A DNA stretch of 16,118 nucleotides from the NCBI GenBank assembly GCA_934278965.1, contig CAKQWL010000007.1:1-16118 (forward strand), given 5' to 3'. The position numbers were made by a program, and so were the translations under genes. Under the pieces are notes generated by a model. The model saw nothing but the letters and a program-made list of their open reading frames with translations, was not told the origin of the DNA and did not search any database. This stretch comes from an uncultured Clostridia bacterium. GTDB taxonomy: Bacteria; Bacillota; Clostridia; Peptostreptococcales; Anaerovoracaceae. Position 1 is the stretch's first letter. The number at the start of each line of letters is the position of its first letter. Below are positions 1 through 7,352 of the stretch, one piece after another.

Positions 1-1
1 C

Positions 2-199
2 GTCTACCCATACGGCGCTTATAACCAAGAAACCGAAGAAATTGCCCGTGCCTGCGGTTTTCGCGCTACACTCACCTGCCGTGAAATCACCAATCGGATT
101 ACCCGTGACCCGGACTGCCTTTACGGACTCGGTCGTTATCTTCGTTCCCCTGGCCGCAGCCTTCCGGAAATTTTAGAGCACGCTTCTTCCGGGAAGTAA
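2..199 (+). CDS. Polysaccharide deacetylase (NodB-like), C-terminal fragment
   Basis: This is an open reading frame entering from the left edge in frame 2 and ending at TAA 197-199, giving 66 visible residues. The visible start reads VYPYGAYNQETEEIARACGF, which resembles the late NodB-homology motif (YPYG followed by a helix ending in GF) of polysaccharide deacetylases. These metal-dependent enzymes remove N- or O-acetyl groups from peptidoglycan, chitin-like or exported polysaccharides, usually at the cell surface. The catalytic Asp-His-His motifs lie upstream and cannot be seen, so the exact substrate and any signal peptide are unknown. The gene converges on the EamA gene with only 10 bp between stop codons, and no clear terminator hairpin with a T-run separates them. 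The family assignment rests on one motif region and is inference from pattern memory. Confidence 0.7.
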   Translation, partial: VYPYGAYNQETEEIARACGFRATLTCREITNRITRDPDCLYGLGRYLRSPGRSLPEILEHASSGK

Positions 200-209
200 A
201 GCTTCTTAA

Positions 210-1118
210 TTATGCCTGCTTCTTAAACAGCGATATCGAAAGCACCGCTCCGATTGTCAATGCCATGCCGAAAAAATCGATCGGCAAAAACGATTCTCCC
301 AGCCAAAAAAACGAAAACAGCACCGCCGCAATCGGTTCGACGCAGGAAATCATCGCAGCATCCGTCGGACCGATCAGATCCATTCCCTGAAGATAAAGGC
401 TGAACGCAATAATGGTTCCGAACAGCACAACACCCGCCAATGCCAGAATCGTTTGCACATCAACAATCACACCGACTGCGGTCCATGGCCGAAACACGAC
501 ATTCATTACAATTCCGCCGAGGAACATCGCCCACCCGACCGGAAGAAGCGGGCCGTATTTTCCAATGATGCGCTCCGGCTGTACGGAATAAATTGCCAAT
601 GTCAGCGAAGCCATCGCACCCCAAAAAATAGCCTGTCCGGAAAGTGCCATCGTTGAAATATCGCCATGCGTTGCTAAGATAAAGGTTCCGCTGAGGGAGA
701 GAATAAGCGCCGCAATCTCGTATGCGCGCGGTCTTCTCCGGCTGCGAAAACACACATAAAGCAAAATAAGTGCCGGACCGGTGTATTGAAGTACCGTCGC
801 CACTCCCGCATTGGAATGCTGGATCGCCCGGAAATAGCTATACTGACACAGTGTCATTCCAAAAATAGAAAAAATGACAAAGTCGATTGCATCTTTCCTG
901 TTCTTCCACGGCTCAAATACCTTTTTGGGATCCCGCAGCAAAAGATAAAGCAGCACGGCTGTCCCCGCTGTCAGCAGCCGGATCGGCACCAGCCAATTCG
1001 ATGTGACACTTTTATTATCAAAAAGGAACTGGCCGCAGGCGCCGGAAAATCCCCAGCATACGCCTGCGATCAGAGTGATCATAATTCCAAATGTTTTTTT
1101 CTCCTGTTTCTGCTCCAT
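210..1118 (-). CDS. EamA/DMT-family transporter
   Basis: A 302-residue integral membrane protein predicted to have about ten membrane segments arranged as two EamA repeats (roughly residues 10-145 and 155-298). Typical features are the GVCWGFSGACGQ stretch in the first helix, AGVATVLQYTGPALILLY near the end of repeat one and PTDAAMISCVEPIAAVLF near the end of repeat two. Members of the drug/metabolite transporter superfamily move small metabolites, often amino acids or nucleobases, across the cytoplasmic membrane; the substrate here cannot be read from sequence. A GAGG ribosome binding site sits about 9 nt before the ATG. It starts 44 bp after the prmA stop on the same strand, so it is probably cotranscribed with prmA. 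In many Firmicutes rsmE is found after prmA; it is not here. Confidence 0.88.
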   Translation of the reverse strand: MEQKQEKKTFGIMITLIAGVCWGFSGACGQFLFDNKSVTSNWLVPIRLLTAGTAVLLYLLLRDPKKVFEPWKNRKDAIDFVIFSIFGMTLCQYSYFRAIQHSNAGVATVLQYTGPALILLYVCFRSRRRPRAYEIAALILSLSGTFILATHGDISTMALSGQAIFWGAMASLTLAIYSVQPERIIGKYGPLLPVGWAMFLGGIVMNVVFRPWTAVGVIVDVQTILALAGVVLFGTIIAFSLYLQGMDLIGPTDAAMISCVEPIAAVLFSFFWLGESFLPIDFFGMALTIGAVLSISLFKKQA

Positions 1119-1162
1119 ACTTTTCCGCCTCTTCTATTTCATTTTTTCGCCGTCACCGACTG

Positions 1163-2137
1163 TCACTGCATTTCTGCAGACTCCTGCTTTCCCGAGGATG
1201 GGCGCACTGCCGCGATCGCACACCACTCCCCTTTCTGCCGCACTTCCAGAATCTTAAATCCGCAGGCCTCGATGACTTGGCTTACCTCCTCCGACAATTC
1301 TGCCAGAATCCCCGACGAAATATACACACCGTTCGGACGCATATGCCTTGCCACATCCCCGGACAGGATCTTTACCAAATCCGCCATCAAATTTGCCAGC
1401 ACGATATCCGCGCAAAAATCAACGCCTTTTGTCAGATCCCCCTCCATCACTCGAACCCGATCCGTCAAGCCGTTGCGCTCGACATTTTCTTTTCCGACGG
1501 CAACAGCCACCGGGTCAATTTCAACTCCGAGAACGTCTCCCGCACCGAGAAGCCCCGCCGCAATCGCCAGAATTCCGGAGCCGCATCCTACATCAAGCAC
1601 GGAGTCCCCCGGTTTTATATGCTCTTCGAGTAATTCCAGGCACAAACTTGTCGTTTCATGGGTCCCCGTACCGAAAGCCATCCCCGGATCGATCTCAAGG
1701 ACAAGCTCACCTTCTTTCTTTTCATACGTCTCCCAAGTCGGTTTTACAACAAGATGCTCCGTGATTTTCGCCGGCTTAAAATACTCTTTCCACTTATCTT
1801 TCCACTCCTCATCACAAACCGTTTTTCTCTCGAAGGTACATTCCGGAAAATCGATTTGGATTCTTTTCTCAAGCTCGTCCAACACTTTTTCCGCAGATGC
1901 AGCAGACAGCGCGTCCAAATCCTGATAAATCGTTACAGACGGCTTCGAATCCAAAAGGGCTTCCACCGATGCATCTACATAATCCCAGTCATAGGAATTT
2001 TTCTTTTCCAGCAGCTGCGCAACATCCCGGGGATCATTGATGACGCTGTCCGTAATGCCGAAAGACAGCAGAATCCCTTCGATCATTTCCAATTCTTCCG
2101 TATTCCTCGCTGTAATAACAAACTCAATATATTTCAT
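1163..2137 (-). CDS. prmA: Ribosomal protein L11 methyltransferase PrmA
   Basis: A 324-residue class I SAM-dependent methyltransferase, close to the usual PrmA length for Firmicutes. The N-terminal third (about 1-110) is the substrate-recognition region. The catalytic domain shows the family block AFGTGTHETT (about 154-163), the SAM-binding motif I LDVGCGSGILAIAAG (181-195), an acidic ribose-binding residue in GVEIDP (about 204-209), and the ANLMADL motif near 248-254, equivalent to the NxxA active-site segment. PrmA trimethylates lysines and the N-terminus of ribosomal protein L11. The ribosome binding site CAGGAGAG lies about 5 nt before the ATG. It follows dnaJ, a common Firmicutes order, but a strong terminator separates the two, so it likely has its own weak promoter or depends on readthrough. 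Confidence 0.95.
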   Translation of the reverse strand: MKYIEFVITARNTEELEMIEGILLSFGITDSVINDPRDVAQLLEKKNSYDWDYVDASVEALLDSKPSVTIYQDLDALSAASAEKVLDELEKRIQIDFPECTFERKTVCDEEWKDKWKEYFKPAKITEHLVVKPTWETYEKKEGELVLEIDPGMAFGTGTHETTSLCLELLEEHIKPGDSVLDVGCGSGILAIAAGLLGAGDVLGVEIDPVAVAVGKENVERNGLTDRVRVMEGDLTKGVDFCADIVLANLMADLVKILSGDVARHMRPNGVYISSGILAELSEEVSQVIEACGFKILEVRQKGEWCAIAAVRPSSGKQESAEMQ

Positions 2138-2168
2138 TGTACTCTCCTGTCTTGCTTCTTCATTTTTA

Positions 2169-2195
2169 AGCTCGGCGCCTTCGGGCCGAATAGCT
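2169..2195. repeat. Imperfect hairpin upstream of prmA
   Basis: The plus strand folds as AGCT / CGG / CC around a TTCG loop, closing with GG / CCG / AGCT, with a 2-nt bulge on one side and 3 nt on the other. It lies in the prmA leader, 31 bp before the start codon. There is no T-run directly after it on either strand, so it is not a canonical terminator. Its role is unknown; it may simply be an mRNA 5' stem. Confidence 0.35.
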
Positions 2196-2197
2196 AT

Positions 2198-2226
2198 ATC
2201 TTACTCTATTTCTTTTTACCGCGCAA
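2198..2226 (-). promoter_or_regulatory. Candidate weak promoter for prmA
   Basis: On the minus strand TTGCGC (2221-2226) and TAAGAT (2198-2203) are separated by 17 bp, placed between the dnaJ terminator and the prmA start. The hexamers match the housekeeping consensus at only 3/6 and 4/6, so this is a weak prediction supported mainly by the need for transcription after the terminator. Confidence 0.3.
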
Positions 2227-2263
2227 CTATCCTTTTTTACTGCTTCGAAAAAATTTACACAGC

Positions 2264-2300
2264 AAAAAAGGAACCGTCTCCTGTTTCAGGATACAGTTCC
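2264..2300 (-). terminator. Rho-independent terminator after dnaJ
   Basis: On the minus strand a 14-bp stem (2287-2300 with 2270-2283, one A/G mismatch and one G-T wobble) closes a 3-nt loop and is followed at once by six T (2264-2269). It begins 23 bp after the dnaJ stop codon. This is a strong intrinsic terminator that ends the hrcA-grpE-dnaK-dnaJ unit. Confidence 0.9.
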
Positions 2301-2322
2301 CTTTCGGTTATTCAGAAAAAAT

Positions 2323-3471
2323 TTATTTGAACAGTTCTTTCAAGGATTCCGCAAAGCTTTTTTTCTTCTGATAGCAGTCGCTGTCGAGTGCTTTGTTCAT
2401 CTCTTCAACAGCCTTCTTCTGCTTTGCGGTCAGCTTCGTCGGAACCTCGAGGTTTACCTTTACATAAAGATCTCCCGGCTTCCCGTTTCGAACATTCGCA
2501 ATTCCCTTGCCTTTCAGACGGAATGTTGTCCCGGACTGCGTACCGGCAGGCACTTTATAAGTCACTTTTTCGGTCATTGTCGGAACCGTGATATCATCAC
2601 CGAGCGCAGCCTGCGCAAAGGTAATCGGAATATCAAGATACAAATCGGACCCACGTCTCTTGAAAAGCTTATGCGGCTTCACAGAAATAACGATATACAG
2701 GTCTCCGGCTGGCCCGCCGTTCAAGCCCGGCTCTCCCTGACCTCGAATCGAAACGACCGAATCATTGTCAACTCCGGCCGGAATATCCACCGCAATCGTA
2801 ACATCCTTCCGAACGCGGCCGCTGCCGCCGCATTTCCCGCACGGCGTCTCATTGATTTCTCCGCTGCCGCCGCAATGCGGACAAGGCGAAACACTTTGGA
2901 ATTGACCCAGCGGCGTCTTCTGTACCGTATAAACCTGACCGCTGCCGCCGCAGTGCGGACAAGTCTTTTTGGAAGTCCCCGGCGCAGCCCCGCTTCCGTG
3001 ACAGGAATCACACTCCACGAACTTATTCAGACGAATCTGCTTTTTCGTTCCGAACGCCGCTTCCTCGAAGGTAATGGTAACGGCCTTCTGAATATCTCTT
3101 CCCTTTGTCGGCCCGTTTCGGCGGCGGCTCTGACTATAACCGCCGCCAAACATTCCGCCGAACATATCAAAGATATCATCAAAACCTCCGGCACCGCCGA
3201 AACCGCCAAATCCACCGGCACCGCCGCCGAAACCGGCATTCGGGTCAACACCCGCGTGTCCGAATCGGTCGTACTTATTCTTTTTATCCGGGTCCGAGAG
3301 CACACCGTACGCCTCGTTGACCTCTTTGAATTTTTCTTCTGCCTCTTTGTCTCCCGGATTCCGGTCCGGATGATACTTCATTGCCATCTTCCGAAAGGCT
3401 TTCTTGATCTCATCCTCGCTGGCCCCTTTTTGGAGACCCAAGACTTCATAATAATCCCTTTTCTCTGCCAT
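2323..3471 (-). CDS. dnaJ: Chaperone protein DnaJ (Hsp40)
   Basis: A 382-residue full-length type I J-protein, the co-chaperone that delivers substrates to DnaK and stimulates its ATPase in the cytoplasm. Domains in order: J domain (about 5-70) with the HPD motif at 34-36; a Gly/Phe-rich linker (about 79-112) rich in FGG repeats; the zinc-binding domain with four CxxCxGxG motifs starting at Cys154, 171, 197 and 211, so both zinc sites are intact; then two C-terminal substrate-binding beta domains beginning near [10 protein letters not shown]. Its start is 29 bp after the dnaK stop, with AAGGA about 11 nt before the ATG. It is the last gene of the HrcA-controlled operon. Nothing is missing or unusual in it. 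Confidence 0.97.
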   Translation of the reverse strand: MAEKRDYYEVLGLQKGASEDEIKKAFRKMAMKYHPDRNPGDKEAEEKFKEVNEAYGVLSDPDKKNKYDRFGHAGVDPNAGFGGGAGGFGGFGGAGGFDDIFDMFGGMFGGGYSQSRRRNGPTKGRDIQKAVTITFEEAAFGTKKQIRLNKFVECDSCHGSGAAPGTSKKTCPHCGGSGQVYTVQKTPLGQFQSVSPCPHCGGSGEINETPCGKCGGSGRVRKDVTIAVDIPAGVDNDSVVSIRGQGEPGLNGGPAGDLYIVISVKPHKLFKRRGSDLYLDIPITFAQAALGDDITVPTMTEKVTYKVPAGTQSGTTFRLKGKGIANVRNGKPGDLYVKVNLEVPTKLTAKQKKAVEEMNKALDSDCYQKKKSFAESLKELFK

Positions 3472-3500
3472 GGATGCTCAGTTCCTTTTTACTTATAGTC

Positions 3501-5360
3501 TTATTTATTGTCGTCGTCCACAACCTCGAAATCCGCGTCTACGACATTATCGTTTTCCGGCGCCGATCCGCCTGCCGCGCCTGTATCTGCTGACGGACCA
3601 GCCTGACCCTGCTGCTGGGCCGCCTGAGCCTGCTGATACATCTTCGCGGAAATGGTATGGAACTGTTCTGTCAATTTTTCTGTCTTTTCCTTAATCTCGT
3701 CGGAATTATTTCCCTCCAAAGCCTTCGAAAGCTCTTCCTTCGCATGATTGATTGCGGTCTTTTCCTCTTCGGTCAAGTTCGAATCGAGCTCCTTCACGGA
3801 TTTTTCCGTCTCATAAACGAGTGTCTCGGCTCTGTTGCGGATCTCAACATCTTCCTTTCTCTTCTTATCCTCTTCCGCATACTGCTCCGCTTCCTTTACC
3901 TTGGCCTTAATCTCATCCTCCGAAAGCTTGGAAGAAGAGGTAATCGTAATGTTCTGGCTCTTACCGGTGCCGAGATCCTTTGCGGATACATTGACAATGC
4001 CGTTCGCATCGATATCGAAAGTAACCTCGATCTGCGGAATACCGCGCGGTGCTGCCGGAATACCGGTCAACTGGAAACGGCCAAGCGTAATATTATCTGC
4101 CGCCATTTCTCTCTCTCCCTGCATTACATGGATATCAACGGAAGTCTGTTTATCTGCTGCTGTGGAGAAGATCTGACTCTTCTTCGTCGGAATCGTCGTA
4201 TTTCTCTCGATCAGCTTTGTCGCTACACCGCCGAGTGTCTCAATCGAAAGCGACAGCGGTGTAACATCCAGAAGGAGGACATCGTTCACCTCACCGGTCA
4301 GGACGCCGGCCTGAATCGCCGCACCAACCGCAACGCATTCATCCGGGTTGATTCCCTTGAACGGTTCCTTGCCGGTTACTCTCTTTACGGCCTCCTGTAC
4401 CGCCGGAATTCTGGTTGAACCGCCGACCAGGATGACCTTTGCGATATCCGAATTTGTAACGCCGGCATCTGACATCGCCTTCTTCATCGGCTCAATCGTA
4501 CGGTTGACAAGATCCGCTGTCAGCTGGTCAAACTTCGCTCTTGTAATATCCATATTCAGGTGAAGAGGTCCGTTCTGGTTTGCTGTGATAAACGGCAGGT
4601 TAACATTTGTTGTCTGAGCGGAGGACAGCTCCTTCTTCGCTTTCTCCGCAGCTTCCTTCAATCTCTGGAGTGCCATCTTGTCATTTCTCAAATCAATGCC
4701 GTTTTCCTTCGCAAAAGAATCCGCCATGAAATTCATCAGCGCTTCATCGAAATCATCACCGCCGAGCTTTGTATCGCCGTTTGTCGCAAGTACCTCAAAT
4801 ACGCCGTCACCAAGCTCCAGCACAGAAACATCGAATGTACCGCCGCCGAGGTCATAAACCAAAACCTTGTGCGAAGCCTCGTCCTTATCCAGTCCGTATG
4901 CCAGCGCAGCCGCCGTCGGCTCGTTGATGATTCTCTTTACATCCAGACCCGCAATCTTACCGGCATCTTTTGTTGCCTGCTTCTGCGCATCCGAGAAGTA
5001 TGCCGGTACTGTGATAACCGCCTCTGTAACCTTCTGTCCGAGATAATTCTCCGCATCCGACTTCAGCTTCGAGAGGATCATCGCGGAAATGTCCTGCGGA
5101 GTGTACTTCTTACCATCGATTTCTACGGTATAATCTGTACCCATATGGCTCTTGATCGATGCGATCGTTCTGTCCGGATTGGTGATTGCCTGTCTCTTCG
5201 CAGTTTCACCAACCAGTCTTTCACCGGAATTCGTAAAACCGACGATCGAAGGAGTCGTTCTTCCTCCCTCAGCATTGGCGATAACCACCGGCTCGCCACC
5301 CTCTAATACCGCTACACAGCTATTTGTTGTTCCAAGGTCTATTCCAATTACTTTACTCAT
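3501..5360 (-). CDS. dnaK: Molecular chaperone DnaK (Hsp70)
   Basis: A 619-residue Hsp70 if translated from the ATG at 5358-5360 ([14 protein letters not shown]); an in-frame start 17 codons upstream is less likely because AAAAGGAG lies 8 nt before the inner ATG. DnaK binds exposed hydrophobic segments of unfolded proteins in an ATP cycle driven by DnaJ and GrpE. Visible features are the N-terminal phosphate loop (6-13), Lys70, the second phosphate motif DLGGGTFD (170-177), the interdomain linker VLLLDV (361-366), the beta-sandwich substrate domain, a helical lid, a Q/G-rich tail and the acidic [12 protein letters not shown] end. Between about residues 70 and 90 the protein lacks the insertion of roughly 20 residues seen in Gram-negative DnaKs, a known monoderm signature. 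It lies 94 bp after grpE and 29 bp before dnaJ. Confidence 0.98.
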   Translation of the reverse strand: MSKVIGIDLGTTNSCVAVLEGGEPVVIANAEGGRTTPSIVGFTNSGERLVGETAKRQAITNPDRTIASIKSHMGTDYTVEIDGKKYTPQDISAMILSKLKSDAENYLGQKVTEAVITVPAYFSDAQKQATKDAGKIAGLDVKRIINEPTAAALAYGLDKDEASHKVLVYDLGGGTFDVSVLELGDGVFEVLATNGDTKLGGDDFDEALMNFMADSFAKENGIDLRNDKMALQRLKEAAEKAKKELSSAQTTNVNLPFITANQNGPLHLNMDITRAKFDQLTADLVNRTIEPMKKAMSDAGVTNSDIAKVILVGGSTRIPAVQEAVKRVTGKEPFKGINPDECVAVGAAIQAGVLTGEVNDVLLLDVTPLSLSIETLGGVATKLIERNTTIPTKKSQIFSTAADKQTSVDIHVMQGEREMAADNITLGRFQLTGIPAAPRGIPQIEVTFDIDANGIVNVSAKDLGTGKSQNITITSSSKLSEDEIKAKVKEAEQYAEEDKKRKEDVEIRNRAETLVYETEKSVKELDSNLTEEEKTAINHAKEELSKALEGNNSDEIKEKTEKLTEQFHTISAKMYQQAQAAQQQGQAGPSADTGAAGGSAPENDNVVDADFEVVDDDNK

Positions 5361-5368
5361 CGTTTTTT

Positions 5369-5376
5369 CTCCTTTT
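5369..5376 (-). promoter_or_regulatory. dnaK ribosome binding site (decides the start)
   Basis: AAAAGGAG on the minus strand, 8 nt before the ATG of MSKVIGID. It supports the inner start rather than the ATG at 5409-5411. Confidence 0.8.
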
Positions 5377-5454
5377 CTATGCTTTTTTTGTTTTGCTTTC
5401 ATCTGATCCATTGGATCTCATTTTATCAAATTCCCAAATTCTTTATTTTATCTT

Positions 5455-6129
5455 TCAGTTCGCAACCTTCACCATACTCGGACGGATCACCTTACCGTTC
5501 AGCGTGTACCCTTTCTGGAGCACATCGGACACCTTGCCGCTTGCATACTGATCGCTTTCTTCCATCATAACCGCATTGTGGAAGTTCGGATCGAAGTCCT
5601 CTCCGAGTGCTTTGATCTCCTCCGCTCCCGCTTTCGTCATGATATCCCGCAGCTGATCAAAAATCATCTGCATTCCCTTTACAAAGCCGTCCTCTGCATC
5701 TGCCGATCCGAGCGCCCGCTCGAAATTATCGGCAACGGTAAGCAGCTCACTGATAATCTTTTCGTTCGCGAACAGGTAGATATCGCTCCGCTCCTTCTCA
5801 CTCCTCCGTTTATAATTCTGGAAGTCTGCCATCAGACGCATATACCGTTCAGACTCGCTTTCCTGCTCTGCTTTTGCCTGACCGGAAGCCACATCCGGAT
5901 CACCTTCCGTTGATACGCCGACCGCATCCGGATCATCTGCCGGTTTTTGCTCATCGGAACATCCTTTGCAGCCACAATCCGAAGCTCCCGCGCCGCCGCA
6001 GTCTCTATCCCGGCAGCCGCACCCTGTACTTTCGTCTTTCACTTTTTCTTTTTTCACATCTTTTACATCCGCATTTTCCGCTGCATCTTCCTGCGGAAAA
6101 TCCTTCTTTTCCCTCTTCTCTTCTGTCAT
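5455..6129 (-). CDS. grpE: Nucleotide exchange factor GrpE with Cys-rich N-terminal segment
   Basis: A 224-residue GrpE, which releases ADP from DnaK. The conserved core begins near YMRLMADFQNYKRRSEKE (about 93-110), continues through the long dimerising helix and ends in the beta domain with VLQKGYTLNGKVIRPSMVKV at the C-terminus. The N-terminal region of about 90 residues is longer than needed and charged. It contains an unusual cluster of six cysteines at residues 37, 39, 44, 52, 54 and 57, arranged CxC-x4-C-x7-CxC-x2-C. GrpE N-termini are usually acidic, variable and cysteine-poor, so this looks like an added metal- or redox-active element; that function is inference. The start codon overlaps the hrcA stop in an ATGA, implying translational coupling. 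A GAGGAG sequence lies about 11 nt before the ATG, inside hrcA. Confidence 0.96.
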   Translation of the reverse strand: MTEEKREKKDFPQEDAAENADVKDVKKEKVKDESTGCGCRDRDCGGAGASDCGCKGCSDEQKPADDPDAVGVSTEGDPDVASGQAKAEQESESERYMRLMADFQNYKRRSEKERSDIYLFANEKIISELLTVADNFERALGSADAEDGFVKGMQMIFDQLRDIMTKAGAEEIKALGEDFDPNFHNAVMMEESDQYASGKVSDVLQKGYTLNGKVIRPSMVKVAN

Positions 6130-7175
6130 CCTTTTTTCTGCTCCTCTCCTCCTGGCAGCTGAAACGCGCTGTTCAATTTTTCGGTAACGAATTCGACGAT
6201 GGAAGTGATCTCATCGTATCGCATCCGGGTCGGACCGATGACGCCGACCTTTCCGACCAGCTTTCCATCAATATGATAAGTCGCGGTGATCAGACTGCAC
6301 TCCGGTAAAATTTCTCCCGAATTCTCATCGCCGATCGTGATAATCACACCGTTCTCCCGATTGACAAGCGTCCGTGTCAAATCATCTTTTTTGCTCAGCA
6401 TTTCCAAAAACATTTTTGCTCGATCAATATCATTGAACTCCGGAATCGAAAAAATATTGGTTTGACCCGCCATATAAAGATCGGCATTCAGCATGCTCTC
6501 CAACGTCTTCATGAAATTCGGCATAATATTCGCCGCCAGCTTGCTGAGCGCCTCAATATCGGTTTCAAAATTCCGGATGATATCACTCTTCAAGACCTCA
6601 CTCACGGTTTTTCCGCGGTAATGATATGTCAGTGTTTTAGACAGCAGATGGATATTTTCCTCTGTATAAGGGACATCTAGCCGCAGTGCGGTATTGGACA
6701 CCCTCCCGCTCTCCGAAACAATCATCAGTACAACCGTCCGTTCGTCAACCGGCAGAATATTGATATACTTCAGGAGGTCTTCATCCTGCGTCGGTGTCAA
6801 CGCGAAAGAAGTCAAATTCGTAATCTCCGAAAGCAGCCCCGCCGCCTTCTTGATCGTTTCCTCAAGCTCTGTAAAGTTGCTTGTCAGCTTTCTGGCAATG
6901 ATCTCCTTCTCCTCCTCCGGAAGTTCGTACTTTTCCATCAAGTTGTTGACATAAAGCCGATAACCCTTATCCGACGGGATTCTTCCTGCTGAAGTATGCG
7001 GATGCGTTAAAAAACCCATCTCCTCCAAATCCGCCATTTCATTTCGGATGGTTGCAGGGCTCACGCCCATATCAAATTTTCTCGAAAGAGTCCTTGACCC
7101 GACCGGTTCACCGGTCTGAATAAAGTCACTGACGATCGCCTGCAGTATTCGCAGCTTTCTCTCGTTTAAACCCAT
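6126..7175 (-). CDS. hrcA: Heat-inducible transcription repressor HrcA
   Basis: A 349-residue HrcA, the CIRCE-binding repressor of class I heat-shock genes. The N-terminal winged helix-turn-helix (about 1-75) shows GEPVGSRTLSRKF, the recognition segment VSPATIRNEMADLEEMGFL and the wing HTSAGRIPSDKGYR. The rest is the GAF-like dimerisation and regulatory domain, with the typical late block IGPTRMRYDEITSIVEFV. HrcA is known to need GroE for activity, so free chaperone capacity sets repression; no groE genes are in this window. AAGGAG lies about 10 nt before the ATG, and the CIRCE operator is 17 bp upstream of the start, so it represses itself. It is first in the operon and overlaps grpE by 4 bp. 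Confidence 0.97.
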   Translation of the reverse strand: MGLNERKLRILQAIVSDFIQTGEPVGSRTLSRKFDMGVSPATIRNEMADLEEMGFLTHPHTSAGRIPSDKGYRLYVNNLMEKYELPEEEKEIIARKLTSNFTELEETIKKAAGLLSEITNLTSFALTPTQDEDLLKYINILPVDERTVVLMIVSESGRVSNTALRLDVPYTEENIHLLSKTLTYHYRGKTVSEVLKSDIIRNFETDIEALSKLAANIMPNFMKTLESMLNADLYMAGQTNIFSIPEFNDIDRAKMFLEMLSKKDDLTRTLVNRENGVIITIGDENSGEILPECSLITATYHIDGKLVGKVGVIGPTRMRYDEITSIVEFVTEKLNSAFQLPGGEEQKKG

Positions 7176-7192
7176 CTCTCACCGTCTCCTTG

Positions 7193-7219
7193 TTAGCACT
7201 CTTTATCAATGAGTTCTAA
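7193..7219. promoter_or_regulatory. CIRCE operator (HrcA binding site)
   Basis: TTAGCACTC (7193-7201), a 9-bp spacer (7202-7210), then GAGTTCTAA (7211-7219). The consensus is TTAGCACTC-N9-GAGTGCTAA, so one arm is perfect and the other differs at one position (T for G). It sits just downstream of the predicted hrcA transcription start, as is usual for CIRCE. Confidence 0.95.
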
Positions 7220-7229
7220 GCTCTATTCA

Positions 7230-7258
7230 AATTTAACACTGTTAACACATCTTGTCAA
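7230..7258 (-). promoter_or_regulatory. Housekeeping promoter of the hrcA-grpE-dnaK-dnaJ operon
   Basis: On the minus strand a perfect TTGACA (7253-7258) and TAAATT (7230-7235) are spaced by 17 bp, with a TG one base before the -10 (extended -10). The predicted start, near 7223, lies right before CIRCE, so HrcA bound there would block initiation. Confidence 0.85.
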
Positions 7259-7265
7259 CAGTGTT
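7235..7265. repeat. Inverted repeat over the hrcA promoter core
   Basis: AACACTGTT (7235-7243) and its exact complement AACAGTGTT (7257-7265) flank an inner ACA/TGT pair, giving 12 of 13 matched positions around a centre at 7250. The right arm contains most of the -35 box and the left arm touches the -10. No T-run follows on either strand, so it is not a terminator. It could be an operator for a second regulator. Confidence 0.6.
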
Positions 7266-7288
7266 TGAAAAGATTTTTTACTTTTTCC

Positions 7289-7304
7289 TCGGTTCAACCG
7301 AACC
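7289..7304. repeat. Short palindrome upstream of the hrcA promoter
   Basis: TCGGTTCAACCGA (7289-7301) is a perfect palindrome around one central base, and it overlaps GGTTC-N4-GAACC (7291-7304). It lies about 30 bp upstream of the -35 box. There is no T-run of terminator type after it on either strand. Function unknown. Confidence 0.4.
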
Positions 7305-7352
7305 TCCGACACTGTATGTTTACACCGATTCGATGAAAATAAACAGAACTTT

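Noticed and set aside
180-200. Bidirectional terminator between the deacetylase and the EamA gene
   Set aside because: Only a 4-bp CTTC/GAAG stem is present and no T-run follows; the 10-bp gap has no room for more.
786-1925. A 379-codon plus-strand open frame opposite the EamA gene and prmA
   Set aside because: It is antisense to two well-supported genes, its translation is Ser/Pro/His-rich with no domain, and it has no convincing ribosome binding site. It is a shadow of the minus-strand codon use.
2671-3498. A 275-codon plus-strand open frame over dnaJ with Ala/Arg-rich repeats
   Set aside because: The repetition comes from the GCCGCCGC-type codons of the DnaJ Gly and zinc-finger regions on the other strand; dnaJ is certain.
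5361-5411. A longer DnaK with 17 extra residues
   Set aside because: The AAAAGGAG site is correctly placed for the inner ATG, and DnaK proteins start at this position ([10 protein letters not shown]).
5405-5417. GATCCATTGGATC palindrome between grpE and dnaK as a terminator
   Set aside because: The arms are only 6 bp with one central base and no T-run follows on either strand; an RNA processing site is possible but not supported.
7289-7304. LexA/DinR-type SOS box near hrcA
   Set aside because: The symmetry is GTTC-N4-GAAC, the reverse of the Firmicutes LexA order GAAC-N4-GTTC.
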